A DNA stretch of 38,421 nucleotides, taken from contig PAXI01000011.1 of the NCBI GenBank assembly GCA_002714425.1, positions 26,830 to 65,250 on the forward strand. Reading direction: 5' to 3'. The position numbers were made by a program, and so were the translations under genes. Origin of the DNA: Chloroflexota bacterium. Lineage in GTDB: Bacteria > Chloroflexota > Dehalococcoidia > Lucifugimonadales > Lucifugimonadaceae. Under the pieces are notes generated by a model. It ran no database searches. It was given only the letters and a program-made list of their open reading frames with translations, and was not told the origin of the DNA. Positions within the stretch are counted from its first letter, which is position 1; every line of letters starts with the position of its first letter. Below, piece by piece: positions 8,083 through 16,058 of the stretch.

Positions 8083-8889
8083 ATGAAAATTGTATTTGTT
8101 GGTGGGGGAACAATGGCACAAGCTATAATTTCCTCTTTAATTAGTTCAAATAAAAAATTTGAAATTACAGTTTCTGACCCTATACTAAAAGTTAGAAATG
8201 AAATCAAAAAAAAATTTGGGTTATTTGTAACAGATAATAATTTGTTGGCAATAAAAAATTCAGACTTAATAATACTATGTATAAAGCCACAAAATTTTAA
8301 AATAGTTGCTAATGAGATATATGGGAAAATTACAAATGATCAAACAATTGTTTCAATAATGGCAGGCATAAATATTAATACTATTTCAAAAGCTATATCC
8401 ACTATGAAAATTATTAGAATAATGCCCAATACTCCTGCACAAATAGGAAAAGGAATTTCAGCATGGAATTCAACCTTGCAAGTAAGCAAGGAATCAAAAT
8501 TAGCAGTTAAAGAAATCTTAGGTGTATTAGGAGATGAAATAGAGTTTAAAGAAGAAAAATATATTGATATGGCAACAGCTATAAGCGGAAGTGGTCCAGC
8601 ATACGTTTTTTTATTTATAGAGTTTCTAGAAAAAGTAGGCAAGGAAATAGGGCTACCGAAAGACAAAATAAAACAGTTAGTTTTAAAAACAATTTCTGGG
8701 AGCGTAGAACTCTCAAGTAACTCAGATAAAAGTCCAGAAGAACTTAGAAAATTAGTTACATCACCAGGCGGAACAACTGAAGCTGGAATTAATTCAATGA
8801 TAATGAATAATTTTCACAAAAGTATCGTAACAGGCGTTAAGAAAGCATATGATAGAGCAAAAGAACTATCGAACGAGGAGAAAACATGA
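8083..8889 (+). CDS. proC: Pyrroline-5-carboxylate reductase
   Basis: ProC reduces 1-pyrroline-5-carboxylate to proline with NAD(P)H. The 268 residues match the family length. The N-terminal Rossmann motif reads IVFVGGGTMAQAI (3-15), followed by IRIMPNTPAQIGKG around 107-120, the dimerisation-domain ATAISGSGPAYVF around 165-177 and the signature TSPGGTTEAGI around 227-237. AGGAAAAA precedes the ATG. Its 3' end overlaps the next gene by 4 nt (ATGA), so the two are probably translated together; proC beside a YggT gene is a common bacterial pairing. Confidence 0.95.
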   Translation: MKIVFVGGGTMAQAIISSLISSNKKFEITVSDPILKVRNEIKKKFGLFVTDNNLLAIKNSDLIILCIKPQNFKIVANEIYGKITNDQTIVSIMAGININTISKAISTMKIIRIMPNTPAQIGKGISAWNSTLQVSKESKLAVKEILGVLGDEIEFKEEKYIDMATAISGSGPAYVFLFIEFLEKVGKEIGLPKDKIKQLVLKTISGSVELSSNSDKSPEELRKLVTSPGGTTEAGINSMIMNNFHKSIVTGVKKAYDRAKELSNEEKT

Positions 8890-9131
8890 TTATAATTTCA
8901 GACTTGCTTAGTATTTTATTAAGAATTTATGCTTATTTGATTATCATAAGAGCTTTTTCAACTTGGTTTCCGCAATATAGAAATCATGAAATAATCCAAA
9001 CACTATACAAAATTACAGATCCTATAATGAAGCCAGCTTCTAAGTACATCCCCCCAATTGGTATGATTGATATTTCTGCAATGATTGTTGTTATAGTACT
9101 TTTGACGCTATCTAACGCCCTTAGGTACTAA
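8886..9131 (+). CDS. YggT family integral membrane protein
   Basis: An 81-residue membrane protein with two hydrophobic helices (about 1-23 and 58-80) separated by the family segment FSTWFPQYRNHEIIQTLYKITDPIMKP. That W-F-P...L..ITDP.L.P pattern is typical of YggT/YlmG proteins, whose members are linked to cell division, turgor or membrane-protein distribution. The molecular role is unknown. It has one repeat unit rather than the two of the E. coli protein. A strong GAGGAG lies within the end of proC. Its last 11 nt overlap the end of birA on the opposite strand. Confidence 0.85.
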   Translation: MIIISDLLSILLRIYAYLIIIRAFSTWFPQYRNHEIIQTLYKITDPIMKPASKYIPPIGMIDISAMIVVIVLLTLSNALRY

Positions 9132-9900
9132 TAACGGTTACTTCACCTGAGGATACATGCCATTCTTTCATATTCTCATCTAAAATGACTATCATACCCT
9201 CATCATCTATATCAATTGCTTTACCACTAATATAATTAGCTGTTTCTTTATTTGTAAAGCTAATTTTTATATTTTTGCCTATGTTCATAATCTTATCTTT
9301 CCATTTAGGAATAATATTTTTTCCAGATAGTATATATGAATAATAGTCATCTAAATTTAATAATAATATTTTTAGAAGCTCATACCGATCATATTCTACT
9401 TTTTTTTCTTTATATATACTTGTATATGTATTAATTATTGGAGATGATTCATCAACTAATAAATTTACATTAACACCTATACCTATAACAGCATATGAAA
9501 ATTTTTGAGAAATAATTCGAGATTCTGCTATAGTACCTGCAATTTTTTTACCATTAACTAAAACGTCATTTGGCCATTTAATTTGAGGCCGTAAATCCAA
9601 AGAAATTAATAGATCATAAACAGACAAAGAAGCTATCATCAGTAACTGGTTTAATATATTTGTTGGAGGTTTAAATGTTAAGGATAATAGTAAATCTTTT
9701 TTTGGTTGAGAGATCCATTTACGATTGTATCTACCTTTTCCTTGAGTTTGATAATCTGTAAAAATTAAAGCTCCACCTGACTTTTCTGTATCTATATAGT
9801 CCCAGGCTAGTGTCATAGTCGAATCTGTAGTATCAACAAAAAACACTTCCTTGCCAAAATTATTAAAATTACCTTTTAAATGCTCTAATCTATTTTTCAT
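9121..9900 (-). CDS. birA: Biotin--[acetyl-CoA-carboxylase] ligase
   Basis: Transfers biotin through biotinyl-AMP to the carboxyl-carrier lysine of biotin enzymes. The 259-residue protein shows DSTMTLA (26-32), the nucleotide loop GKGRYNRKW (54-62), KWPNDVLVNGKKIAG (108-122) with the catalytic lysine region, and GIGVNVN (140-146). A small C-terminal beta-domain follows. There is no N-terminal winged-helix domain, so it is a monofunctional ligase and not a BirA-type repressor. The ATG at 9900 has no clear Shine-Dalgarno, and only 31 nt separate it from the divergent acetamidase gene, so the two promoters must overlap one another or the genes. Confidence 0.93.
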   Translation of the reverse strand: MKNRLEHLKGNFNNFGKEVFFVDTTDSTMTLAWDYIDTEKSGGALIFTDYQTQGKGRYNRKWISQPKKDLLLSLTFKPPTNILNQLLMIASLSVYDLLISLDLRPQIKWPNDVLVNGKKIAGTIAESRIISQKFSYAVIGIGVNVNLLVDESSPIINTYTSIYKEKKVEYDRYELLKILLLNLDDYYSYILSGKNIIPKWKDKIMNIGKNIKISFTNKETANYISGKAIDIDDEGMIVILDENMKEWHVSSGEVTVIST

Positions 9901-9931
9901 ATTAACTATGATAATCTATTATAATTATCAA

Positions 9932-10855
9932 ATGAAACATTTAGACTCAAAAATACTTTACTATACTCACTCTTCTCAAAACAAAATAACTGCACATATT
10001 AACCAGAAAGAGTGGTTTAAAGTAACAACACAAATGAATAGAGGTCCAGATTCAGAACTAGTGCCAAAAAATATTAGATCATTATATAATCATTACAGAT
10101 CTGACAATCAACCTAAAGATTATGGGAATCCTTCTTCAGGGTGTATCTATATTAACGGTGCAAATGTAGGGCAAGTGCTAGAAGTTGAAATAGGAAAAAT
10201 AAAAGTTAACCCAGTAGGATGGACTAGGTACAGAGGTTCTACTGGTGCCCTACCAGGATATTTAGGAAAATCAAATATAGGCGAACAGTTCAAAGTTTGT
10301 ATGATTAAAGACAATATGATTTTATGGGATAAAAATCTGTCATTTCCTGTTGAGCCTATGATTGGTGTAATTGGCTTAGCTCCAAAAATTGAGTCTAAAC
10401 ATAATGGATGGGCTGGGATTTGGGGTGGTAATTTCGATATTCAAGAAATTACTACTAATGCAAAAGTATACCTACCTATAGAACATGAAGGAGCATTATT
10501 ACACATAGGAGATATGCATGCCCGTCAAGGAGATGGAGAAATATGTGGTGGTGGGGGAATTGAGACCGGTGGAGAGGTGGAACTAAGAGTAAGGGCAATT
10601 GATAGACCTGAAAGCATGACATGGCCTCGCATAGAAGATGAAAATTATATAATGACAACTGCATGTGAAAAGCCAGCTGAAGATGCTTTTAGAATTGCTC
10701 TATGCGAAATGATACTTTGGCTTGAAGAAGATTACAAAATGCCACAAGGAGAAGCGTTCATGTTTTTATCTCAATGCCTAGAAGCTAGAGTAACCCAGTT
10801 TGTAAATCCTACATATACTTATATCGCAAAAGTGGCAAAAAAATTCTTAAGATAA
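9932..10855 (+). CDS. Acetamidase/formamidase family protein
   Basis: FmdA/AmdA-family enzymes hydrolyse formamide, acetamide or related short amides to the acid and ammonia. The 307 residues (from the ATG at 9932) show VTTQMNRGPD (31-40), EPMIGVIGLAP (141-151) and the strongest signature, GALLHIGDMHARQGDGEICG (187-206), close to the family GDxHAxQGDGExxG. The frame is open 81 nt further upstream to 9851, but that would read into birA's 5' end and add a hydrophobic stretch not seen in the family, so I rejected it. Substrate cannot be read from the sequence. The HAD gene starts 6 nt downstream, suggesting co-transcription. Confidence 0.9.
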   Translation: MKHLDSKILYYTHSSQNKITAHINQKEWFKVTTQMNRGPDSELVPKNIRSLYNHYRSDNQPKDYGNPSSGCIYINGANVGQVLEVEIGKIKVNPVGWTRYRGSTGALPGYLGKSNIGEQFKVCMIKDNMILWDKNLSFPVEPMIGVIGLAPKIESKHNGWAGIWGGNFDIQEITTNAKVYLPIEHEGALLHIGDMHARQGDGEICGGGGIETGGEVELRVRAIDRPESMTWPRIEDENYIMTTACEKPAEDAFRIALCEMILWLEEDYKMPQGEAFMFLSQCLEARVTQFVNPTYTYIAKVAKKFLR

Positions 10856-10861
10856 GTAATT

Positions 10862-11557
10862 ATGATAAAAAATATTTTATTCGATATTGGAGGTCCTATT
10901 GATAAAGAAGTCCTCATGGATAAGTTGATCGATGAACAAATAATTAATTCTCTTAAGTTTTTTGACATAAATATTTCAAAAGAAGAATATATCGAAACCC
11001 AAAATAAGTTATTAATTGCATTTTCAAAAAATTTGTATAAGGATATTATTTGGGAATTAACAAATAAAAACTATAAATTGGCTTCAATCATCGAAAAACA
11101 GCTTTATGATACAGAAAAAGAGCGTAATAAAAAAAGAGGTTTTTTTGAGCCACAAGAAAATATTTTTAATATCTTGGAAAATCTTAAGAAAAAAAATTAT
11201 AACTTAGGAATTGTTGCGAATCAGCCGACTAGATGCATAAAAATAATGCAAAAAATAGGATTGTTAGATTTTTTTTCAAATAAGTATGTATCTGATTGCA
11301 TAAATCTATATAAACCAGACGAAAAATTCTTTTTATATGTATGTAACGATATCAATGCAAATCCATATGAAAGTATCATGGTTGGTGATAGAATTGATAA
11401 TGATATTGTTCCTGCCAAAAATCTAGGAATAACAACTATAAGATTCATTACAGGGAGATATAGAATACAGAAGCCGAGAAATATATCTGAGAAAGCAGAT
11501 TTCAATATAAACAATATAAGCAATATAGAGGAAATAATTTATAATTATGGTTTATGA
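10862..11557 (+). CDS. HAD-superfamily hydrolase
   Basis: A 231-residue haloacid-dehalogenase-type phosphatase. Motif I is ILFDIGGPI with the nucleophile D8, but the usual second aspartate (D+2) is glycine. Motif II is in GIVANQP, motif III is the lysine of YKPDEKFF and motif IV is MVGDRIDNDI. An alpha-helical cap (about 16-95) fits subfamily I. Loss of the D+2 acid/base residue occurs in several HAD groups and can mean altered chemistry. The frame ends 11 nt inside the following aminotransferase gene, so translation is probably coupled. The substrate is unknown. Confidence 0.82.
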   Translation: MIKNILFDIGGPIDKEVLMDKLIDEQIINSLKFFDINISKEEYIETQNKLLIAFSKNLYKDIIWELTNKNYKLASIIEKQLYDTEKERNKKRGFFEPQENIFNILENLKKKNYNLGIVANQPTRCIKIMQKIGLLDFFSNKYVSDCINLYKPDEKFFLYVCNDINANPYESIMVGDRIDNDIVPAKNLGITTIRFITGRYRIQKPRNISEKADFNINNISNIEEIIYNYGL

Positions 11558-12860
11558 ATTTAGCAAATCAAAAAAAATGTATGATGAAGCAAAAGAATAT
11601 ATTGCTGGGGGTATTTCTAGTCAGATTAGAATAAATGATCCGGCAAAAATTCCCATGTTTTTCACTCATGCAAAAGGATCAAAAATGTGGGATGTTGATG
11701 GAAATGAATACATAGATTATATACAAGGAATGGGACCTAACTTATTTGGTCATTCACCAGATTTTATATCGGATTTAGTAAAAAAAGAGATGGATAGAGG
11801 TTATGTTCTTGCTGGCCAGTTTGATAAAGAAATAGAAATCGCAAAAATGGCCTTAGAATTAATTCCAATTAAAAATGCAACTGCTAGATTTGCAATATCA
11901 GGCACCGAGATAGATCAATTATTGTTCCGAGTGATGAGGGGTTATACAAAGAAAAATAAAATTGTTAAGTTTGAAGGTCACTATCACGGATGGATGGATT
12001 CTGTAAATTATAGCGTTCATCCACCCTTAGATCTAGCAGGTGATGAGAATAGCCCTAACCCTATACCAGAATCTACAGGAATGGACATAAACACCTCAAA
12101 AAATTTAATAATTTGTGAATGGAATGATGAAGAAAAAATTGAAAATGTTTTTAATAAACACAGTGATGATATTGCTGGAGTTATAACAGAACCTATTTTG
12201 GGTAATACCAACTGTATCCTTCCTAAAAAGGGATATTTAGAAAAAGTTAAGAGTTTATGTGAAACCCATGATGCATTGTTAGCTTTCGATGAAGTAATAA
12301 CAGGGTTTAGAGTAGCAGCCGGTGGAGCACAAGAATTGCTAAAAATTACACCCCATATAGCCACATATGCAAAGTCAATGGCAGGAGGTTTCCCAATGTC
12401 AATGATTGTTGGGGAAAAGCAAATTATGGAAGAGATAGGGAATGGAAATGTTTACCATGGTGGTAGTTTCAACTCTAACATTATGTCAACAGCAGCTACA
12501 TATGCCACCTTAAAATATTTACAAGATAGCAAAGCCACCTTCTATGAAAATCTTAATAAAAAAGGTGAGTTTATGATGAAAAGCCTAAAATCTGTTTCAA
12601 AATCGCTAGACTCTGACTTGCATGTTCAAGGCGTTGGGTCATTATTATCTATATCTTTTACTAATAAGGAAGAAATAATCAACTGGCGAGATCATGCTAA
12701 AAATTGCGATGAAAATAAATATTCACTTTTTGCATACGAAATGCTTAAAAATGGAATTAGGCTATCATCAAATGGAAGAATGCATATTTCCTCAGCTCAT
12801 ACTCAAGAAGATTTAGAAAAAACTATTTCATCAACCGAAAAGGTATTATCTAAAATTTAG
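11547..12860 (+). CDS. Class III aminotransferase, glutamate-1-semialdehyde-aminomutase-like
   Basis: A 437-residue PLP enzyme of the fold-type I class III family, closest in layout to GSA aminomutase (HemL): N-terminal helix FSKSKKMYDEAKEYIAGGIS, then GHYHGWMD (144-151), AFDEVITGFRVAAGG (246-260) and the PLP-lysine in YAKSMAGGFP (K276). The HemL signature SGTEATM is SGTEIDQ here, and the usual HemL GGGLPVGAYGG is AGGFPMSMIVG. I therefore do not call it HemL; it is more likely a catabolic or tailoring relative acting on an amino acid, amine or semialdehyde. It overlaps the HAD gene by 11 nt and no good Shine-Dalgarno is near the ATG. Confidence 0.82.
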   Translation: MVYEFSKSKKMYDEAKEYIAGGISSQIRINDPAKIPMFFTHAKGSKMWDVDGNEYIDYIQGMGPNLFGHSPDFISDLVKKEMDRGYVLAGQFDKEIEIAKMALELIPIKNATARFAISGTEIDQLLFRVMRGYTKKNKIVKFEGHYHGWMDSVNYSVHPPLDLAGDENSPNPIPESTGMDINTSKNLIICEWNDEEKIENVFNKHSDDIAGVITEPILGNTNCILPKKGYLEKVKSLCETHDALLAFDEVITGFRVAAGGAQELLKITPHIATYAKSMAGGFPMSMIVGEKQIMEEIGNGNVYHGGSFNSNIMSTAATYATLKYLQDSKATFYENLNKKGEFMMKSLKSVSKSLDSDLHVQGVGSLLSISFTNKEEIINWRDHAKNCDENKYSLFAYEMLKNGIRLSSNGRMHISSAHTQEDLEKTISSTEKVLSKI

Positions 12861-12867
12861 ATTTAAT

Positions 12868-12898
12868 TTCTTCCTGTAATAAATTTAAGACAGGAGAA
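12868..12898 (+). promoter_or_regulatory. Hairpin able to mask the FIST gene's ribosome binding site
   Basis: TTCTTCCTGT (12868-12877) pairs with ACAGGAGAA (12890-12898) with a single bulged T and a 12-nt loop. The 3' arm contains the AGGAG Shine-Dalgarno of the gene that starts with TTG at 12903, so the folded mRNA would hide it. There is no T-tract, so it does not look like a terminator. Folding energy was not computed. Confidence 0.4.
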
Positions 12899-12902
12899 TT
12901 AT

Positions 12903-14093
12903 TTGAATTGGATTTCGGCAGTTTCTGATGTTTCAGATTATGATAAAGCCATATCAGAAATTTCATTAGACATAAAAGAAAAATTAAATGGTAAAAAAGC
13001 CGATCTTGTTATTTTGTTCGTTTCATCACATCATTCTATAAACTACGAAAAAATTGCATCTTTATTTTCAAAAAAAATAAATACCAAATGTATTATAGGC
13101 TGTTCGGCAGCTGGTGTCATTGGCAATGGATATGAAGTTGAAAGAAGGGCAGGAATAGCCGCATGTGCAGCAAATTTACCCAATGTAGAAATCACACCTT
13201 TTCATATTGCACAGGATGATTTACCAAATGAAGATGCTAATCCCGATGAATGGTTCAATATTACAGGATTAAGATCAGATAACTGTAAAGCTATGATGAT
13301 TCTACCTGACCCTTTCACAATAAGAAGTGATAATTTACTTGCGGGTCTAGATTATGCATTTCCAGAAACTAAAAAAATTGGTGCATTAGCTAGTGGAGGC
13401 GGACAACCAGGTAATAATGCGCTATTTATTAATAATAAATCTTATAGTTACGGTGCAGTTGGTGTTGGATTTACTGGAGATTTATCAGTAGAAACAATAG
13501 TTGCACAAGGTTGCAGGCCTATAGGAGAACCTATGATTGTTACCGATTCTGATATAAATGTAATTAATAAAATAGGAGATAAAACACCATTAGAGATTTT
13601 AGGAGAAATCTTTGAAAAAAGCTCCATTCGTGAAAAAAGACTTATACGAAGATCTTTACAAATTGGAATAATAATGGATAGATTTTCTTCTGTAAATGAT
13701 GAAGAATTCCTAATAAGAAATATTCTTGGGGCAGACGAAGAAGATGGTAGCATTGCAATAGGCGAAATGATTAATGAGGGACAAATAATTCAATTTTACA
13801 TAAGAGATGCGCAAACAGCAGATGAAGACCTAAAAATAATATTGGAAAAATATGCTGATAAATTTGAAGATAATAAACTGGAATCAGCATTATTATTTAG
13901 TTGCCTCGGAAGAGGTCAATATTTATACGGTGCACCAAATCATGACACAAATTTATTTGCTAATATTGTAGGAGATATACCTATAACAGGTTTTTTCTCA
14001 AATGGAGAAATAGGATCTATAGGAGACCAAACATTTTTACATGGATATACCTCAAGTTTTGCACTATTTAAGTCTGAAAAACAAAAAAATTAA
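12903..14093 (+). CDS. FIST domain-containing protein
   Basis: A 396-residue stand-alone FIST protein. FIST_N covers roughly 1-215 (DLVILFVSSHHS, IIGCSAAGVIG, GIAACAANLP) and FIST_C roughly 220-390 (ending SALLFSCLGRGQYLYG, IPITGFFSNGEIGSIG and FLHGYTSSFALF). FIST domains are thought to bind small ligands such as amino acids and usually sit in signalling proteins; here there is no kinase, chemotaxis or GGDEF output domain, membrane segment or signal peptide. The start is a TTG with AGGAG at good spacing; no in-frame ATG gives a complete first strand. It ends 4 nt inside the convergent nitroreductase gene. Confidence 0.87.
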   Translation: MNWISAVSDVSDYDKAISEISLDIKEKLNGKKADLVILFVSSHHSINYEKIASLFSKKINTKCIIGCSAAGVIGNGYEVERRAGIAACAANLPNVEITPFHIAQDDLPNEDANPDEWFNITGLRSDNCKAMMILPDPFTIRSDNLLAGLDYAFPETKKIGALASGGGQPGNNALFINNKSYSYGAVGVGFTGDLSVETIVAQGCRPIGEPMIVTDSDINVINKIGDKTPLEILGEIFEKSSIREKRLIRRSLQIGIIMDRFSSVNDEEFLIRNILGADEEDGSIAIGEMINEGQIIQFYIRDAQTADEDLKIILEKYADKFEDNKLESALLFSCLGRGQYLYGAPNHDTNLFANIVGDIPITGFFSNGEIGSIGDQTFLHGYTSSFALFKSEKQKN

Positions 14094-14656
14094 TGATTTA
14101 AGGGTTTATCCATTATGAACTCATCTATTTTCATTCTTGAGCTAGGGGTATTTTCAGAAATATTATCATAATCTGGATCTGCATAACCTACAGCTATGGC
14201 ACAAATCGATGAGTACTCATCTTTGGAAAGGCCTGATACATTGTGAGCGACTTCATGATCAATTCCACCCATAGCTCTTGTATTCAAACCCATAATTTTT
14301 GCTTGTATAGCTATAGACATCCAAGCTGCCCCAGTATCAAATTTCGCATTACGATTTTCTTTACCGTTATTTTGATTTTTGGAAAAAACTAAAATAATTA
14401 AAGGGGCTTTAATGGCCCATTTTCTGTTAAATGGATTCAAAACCAAATTTAATTTTTCTCTAAAGTCATCATTGGTAGCATAAACAAATTTCCAAGGCTG
14501 AGAATTACTAGAAGATGGCGCCCATCTTGCAGCTTCAAATAATGATAAAATTTGATTTCTACTAATTGGCTTATCAGTAAATAATCTTGATGACCATCTC
14601 TCGAAAAAAAAATTCTCTACATTATTTTCTGGATGCCTATATTTATCTATATTCAT
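14090..14656 (-). CDS. Nitroreductase family FMN-dependent oxidoreductase
   Basis: A 188-residue nitroreductase-fold protein. RWSSRLFTDKPI (20-31) and AARWAPSSSNSQPWKF (47-62) match the FMN-phosphate-binding N-terminal region; the later GLNTRAMGGIDH and SICAIAVGYAD match the C-terminal core. Family members reduce nitroaromatics, quinones, flavins or enones with NAD(P)H; the substrate cannot be inferred. AAGGAG precedes the ATG, which shares 1 nt with the upstream gene's stop codon (TAATG). It is thus the last gene of a three-gene minus-strand run with a nucleotidyltransferase and a CinA-like protein. Confidence 0.88.
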   Translation of the reverse strand: MNIDKYRHPENNVENFFFERWSSRLFTDKPISRNQILSLFEAARWAPSSSNSQPWKFVYATNDDFREKLNLVLNPFNRKWAIKAPLIILVFSKNQNNGKENRNAKFDTGAAWMSIAIQAKIMGLNTRAMGGIDHEVAHNVSGLSKDEYSSICAIAVGYADPDYDNISENTPSSRMKIDEFIMDKPLNH

Positions 14657-15297
14657 TAATTCTCCTTTGAATAATTTCTTATTTGTGTTGATGATATATC
14701 ATTTCTAAATTGAGATTCTTTTAGTGTGGAAAACATAAATTCGAATTTTTTTGGTATCAATGATGAGTTCATATTAGTAAAAATATTATTTTCAGTTGTT
14801 CTCCCTGCCACCAAAAACTTACATCCATTTTTCTTTAAAATTTCCAAATTAAGGTTTATAGAAGAATTCGATATATTGGTTTTAATATCATTATAATATT
14901 TGAGATCAAATAATCTTTCAAATGTATCATTGCCTATCAAGAAAATAGATTTTGGAAATAGATGAGATTTCTCAAAAAATCTTGGTGCATTAGAAACTAT
15001 TAATGGAAATTTATGACCTATAATCATATCTATTTTTTTTTGAATATCTGAAATTTTTAATTCATCTTTATCAACATTGGTTATGGATATTTCAAGGAAA
15101 GGATTATAACTAGTTTCCTTTTGAGCAGCTAAAAGCATTTGTTTGTGCCCAACATGAAAAGGATTAAATGAACCTGACAAAATTACTGGATTTACAGGAA
15201 TTTCATAACTAATTTTATTTACCCCATAAAATAAGCAAAAAGGAATTTTCTGAAAAATTATTTCAGAGATTATGTTCTTCAAGTTTTTCTGATTCAT
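14656..15297 (-). CDS. NadD/NMNAT-like nucleotidyltransferase
   Basis: A 213-residue HIGH-superfamily nucleotidyltransferase. GSFNPFHVGHKQML (42-55) is the phosphate-binding (T/H)xGH loop and ISSTQIRNYS near the C-terminus is the family ISSTxIR motif. These motifs occur in NadD, NMNAT and CoaD. The long insertion between them and about 40 residues before the first motif differ from standard NadD. Its first 35 nt lie inside the end of the CinA-like gene. Since CinA-C proteins are NMN deamidases, the pair could act on nicotinamide or a related mononucleotide; this is inference. Confidence 0.75.
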   Translation of the reverse strand: MNQKNLKNIISEIIFQKIPFCLFYGVNKISYEIPVNPVILSGSFNPFHVGHKQMLLAAQKETSYNPFLEISITNVDKDELKISDIQKKIDMIIGHKFPLIVSNAPRFFEKSHLFPKSIFLIGNDTFERLFDLKYYNDIKTNISNSSINLNLEILKKNGCKFLVAGRTTENNIFTNMNSSLIPKKFEFMFSTLKESQFRNDISSTQIRNYSKEN

Positions 15298-15793
15298 ATA
15301 AATTTATTTTTAAGTATTCATTAATACCAATTATTTTTGAAATAGTATTTAGGATTATTTTCGAAATTATTATATCTTCTTCTACCCTTTTTCTTATATT
15401 TTTTTCAAATACAACTGATGTATAACCATTAGAAAATTTACTATACCATGCAATATAAGCTCTGTCGCCACCTTTACGTAATCTATTAGTAGAAATCGCG
15501 GCAGTACATGATAAACCAAAAATATCAGGATTATTCGATAAAGCCTTAGATCTCAAGTATGATTTTTCTGCCATATTAATCGCTTCGAGATGAGAAACAT
15601 GAGAATCCAAATTTTCAGATAAGAAATCTGATAATGAATGTTTCGAGTAAGGTATCAAGATCTCTAAAATAGTTTTTGAAGATCCTGGAGTTTTGAATAG
15701 ATAATCAATAATTTTCATGCCGCCACCAGTTATAGAAAAACATCCCTGAAATCTTGATGAATGGATTTTATTTACTAAGTTCTTAATAGTCAA
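15263..15793 (-). CDS. CinA C-terminal-domain-like protein
   Basis: A 176-residue protein resembling the CinA/PncC domain (NMN deamidase). FQGCFSITGGGMKIIDYL (15-32) stands where PncC has AESCTGG, TILEILIPYSKHSLSDFL (41-58) where it has vVaYSNEAKxxLL, the HLEAINMAEKSYLRS segment fits the HGAVSxxVAxxMA helix, and FGLSCTAAISTNRLRKGGDRAYIAWY (broken here by its loop) fits the SVTGIAGPxGGT...VYIA strand. The lysine expected in the second motif is not aligned, so the classic catalytic set may be altered. The start is uncertain: TTG at 15793 has no good Shine-Dalgarno and the frame is open to about 15811. It overlaps the nucleotidyltransferase gene by 35 nt. Confidence 0.65.
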   Translation of the reverse strand: MTIKNLVNKIHSSRFQGCFSITGGGMKIIDYLFKTPGSSKTILEILIPYSKHSLSDFLSENLDSHVSHLEAINMAEKSYLRSKALSNNPDIFGLSCTAAISTNRLRKGGDRAYIAWYSKFSNGYTSVVFEKNIRKRVEEDIIISKIILNTISKIIGINEYLKINLYESEKLEEHNL

Positions 15794-15883
15794 ATGAAAA
15801 TTTGTAGATAATTATTAAATATAATAAACAAATTTTAACTAGAATAAAATAATATATAGTAATTATAGTTGAATATTTATATT

Positions 15884-16042
15884 TTATTTTGAAGATGTTT
15901 CTAATATTTTCATATTTAAAATATCAGATTCTAATATATCTGTTATTTCATAACAAAAGTTACATTCTTTAGCATAAAGTTTATTAGAATCAAATCCGTT
16001 TTGAATTGTAATAAAATTTTTTATTATATGTGAACAAAACAT
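15884..16042 (-). CDS. Small hypothetical protein with CxH and CxxC motifs
   Basis: A 52-residue frame with a strong GAGG Shine-Dalgarno before its ATG. The sequence begins MFCSHIIKNF and contains ECNFCYEI (26-33), so there is a Cys-x-His pair near the N-terminus and a CxxC pair in the middle, enough for one zinc site. It lies 16 nt downstream of another small Cys-motif gene on the same strand, which supports both being real. I do not recognise a family. It could feed into the CinA-like run 90 nt downstream. Confidence 0.55.
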   Translation of the reverse strand: MFCSHIIKNFITIQNGFDSNKLYAKECNFCYEITDILESDILNMKILETSSK

Positions 16043-16058
16043 TTTTACCTCAATATAT

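Noticed and set aside
9851-9931. N-terminal extension of the acetamidase as a signal or membrane segment
   Set aside because: It lies in birA's 5' end in antisense and the family begins near the ATG at 9932.
11547-12860. Calling this gene hemL (haem biosynthesis)
   Set aside because: Several HemL-specific segments differ (SGTEIDQ, FPMSMIVG), and no haem genes are nearby.
12868-12898. Hairpin after the aminotransferase as a terminator
   Set aside because: No T-tract follows the 3' arm; that arm carries a Shine-Dalgarno instead.
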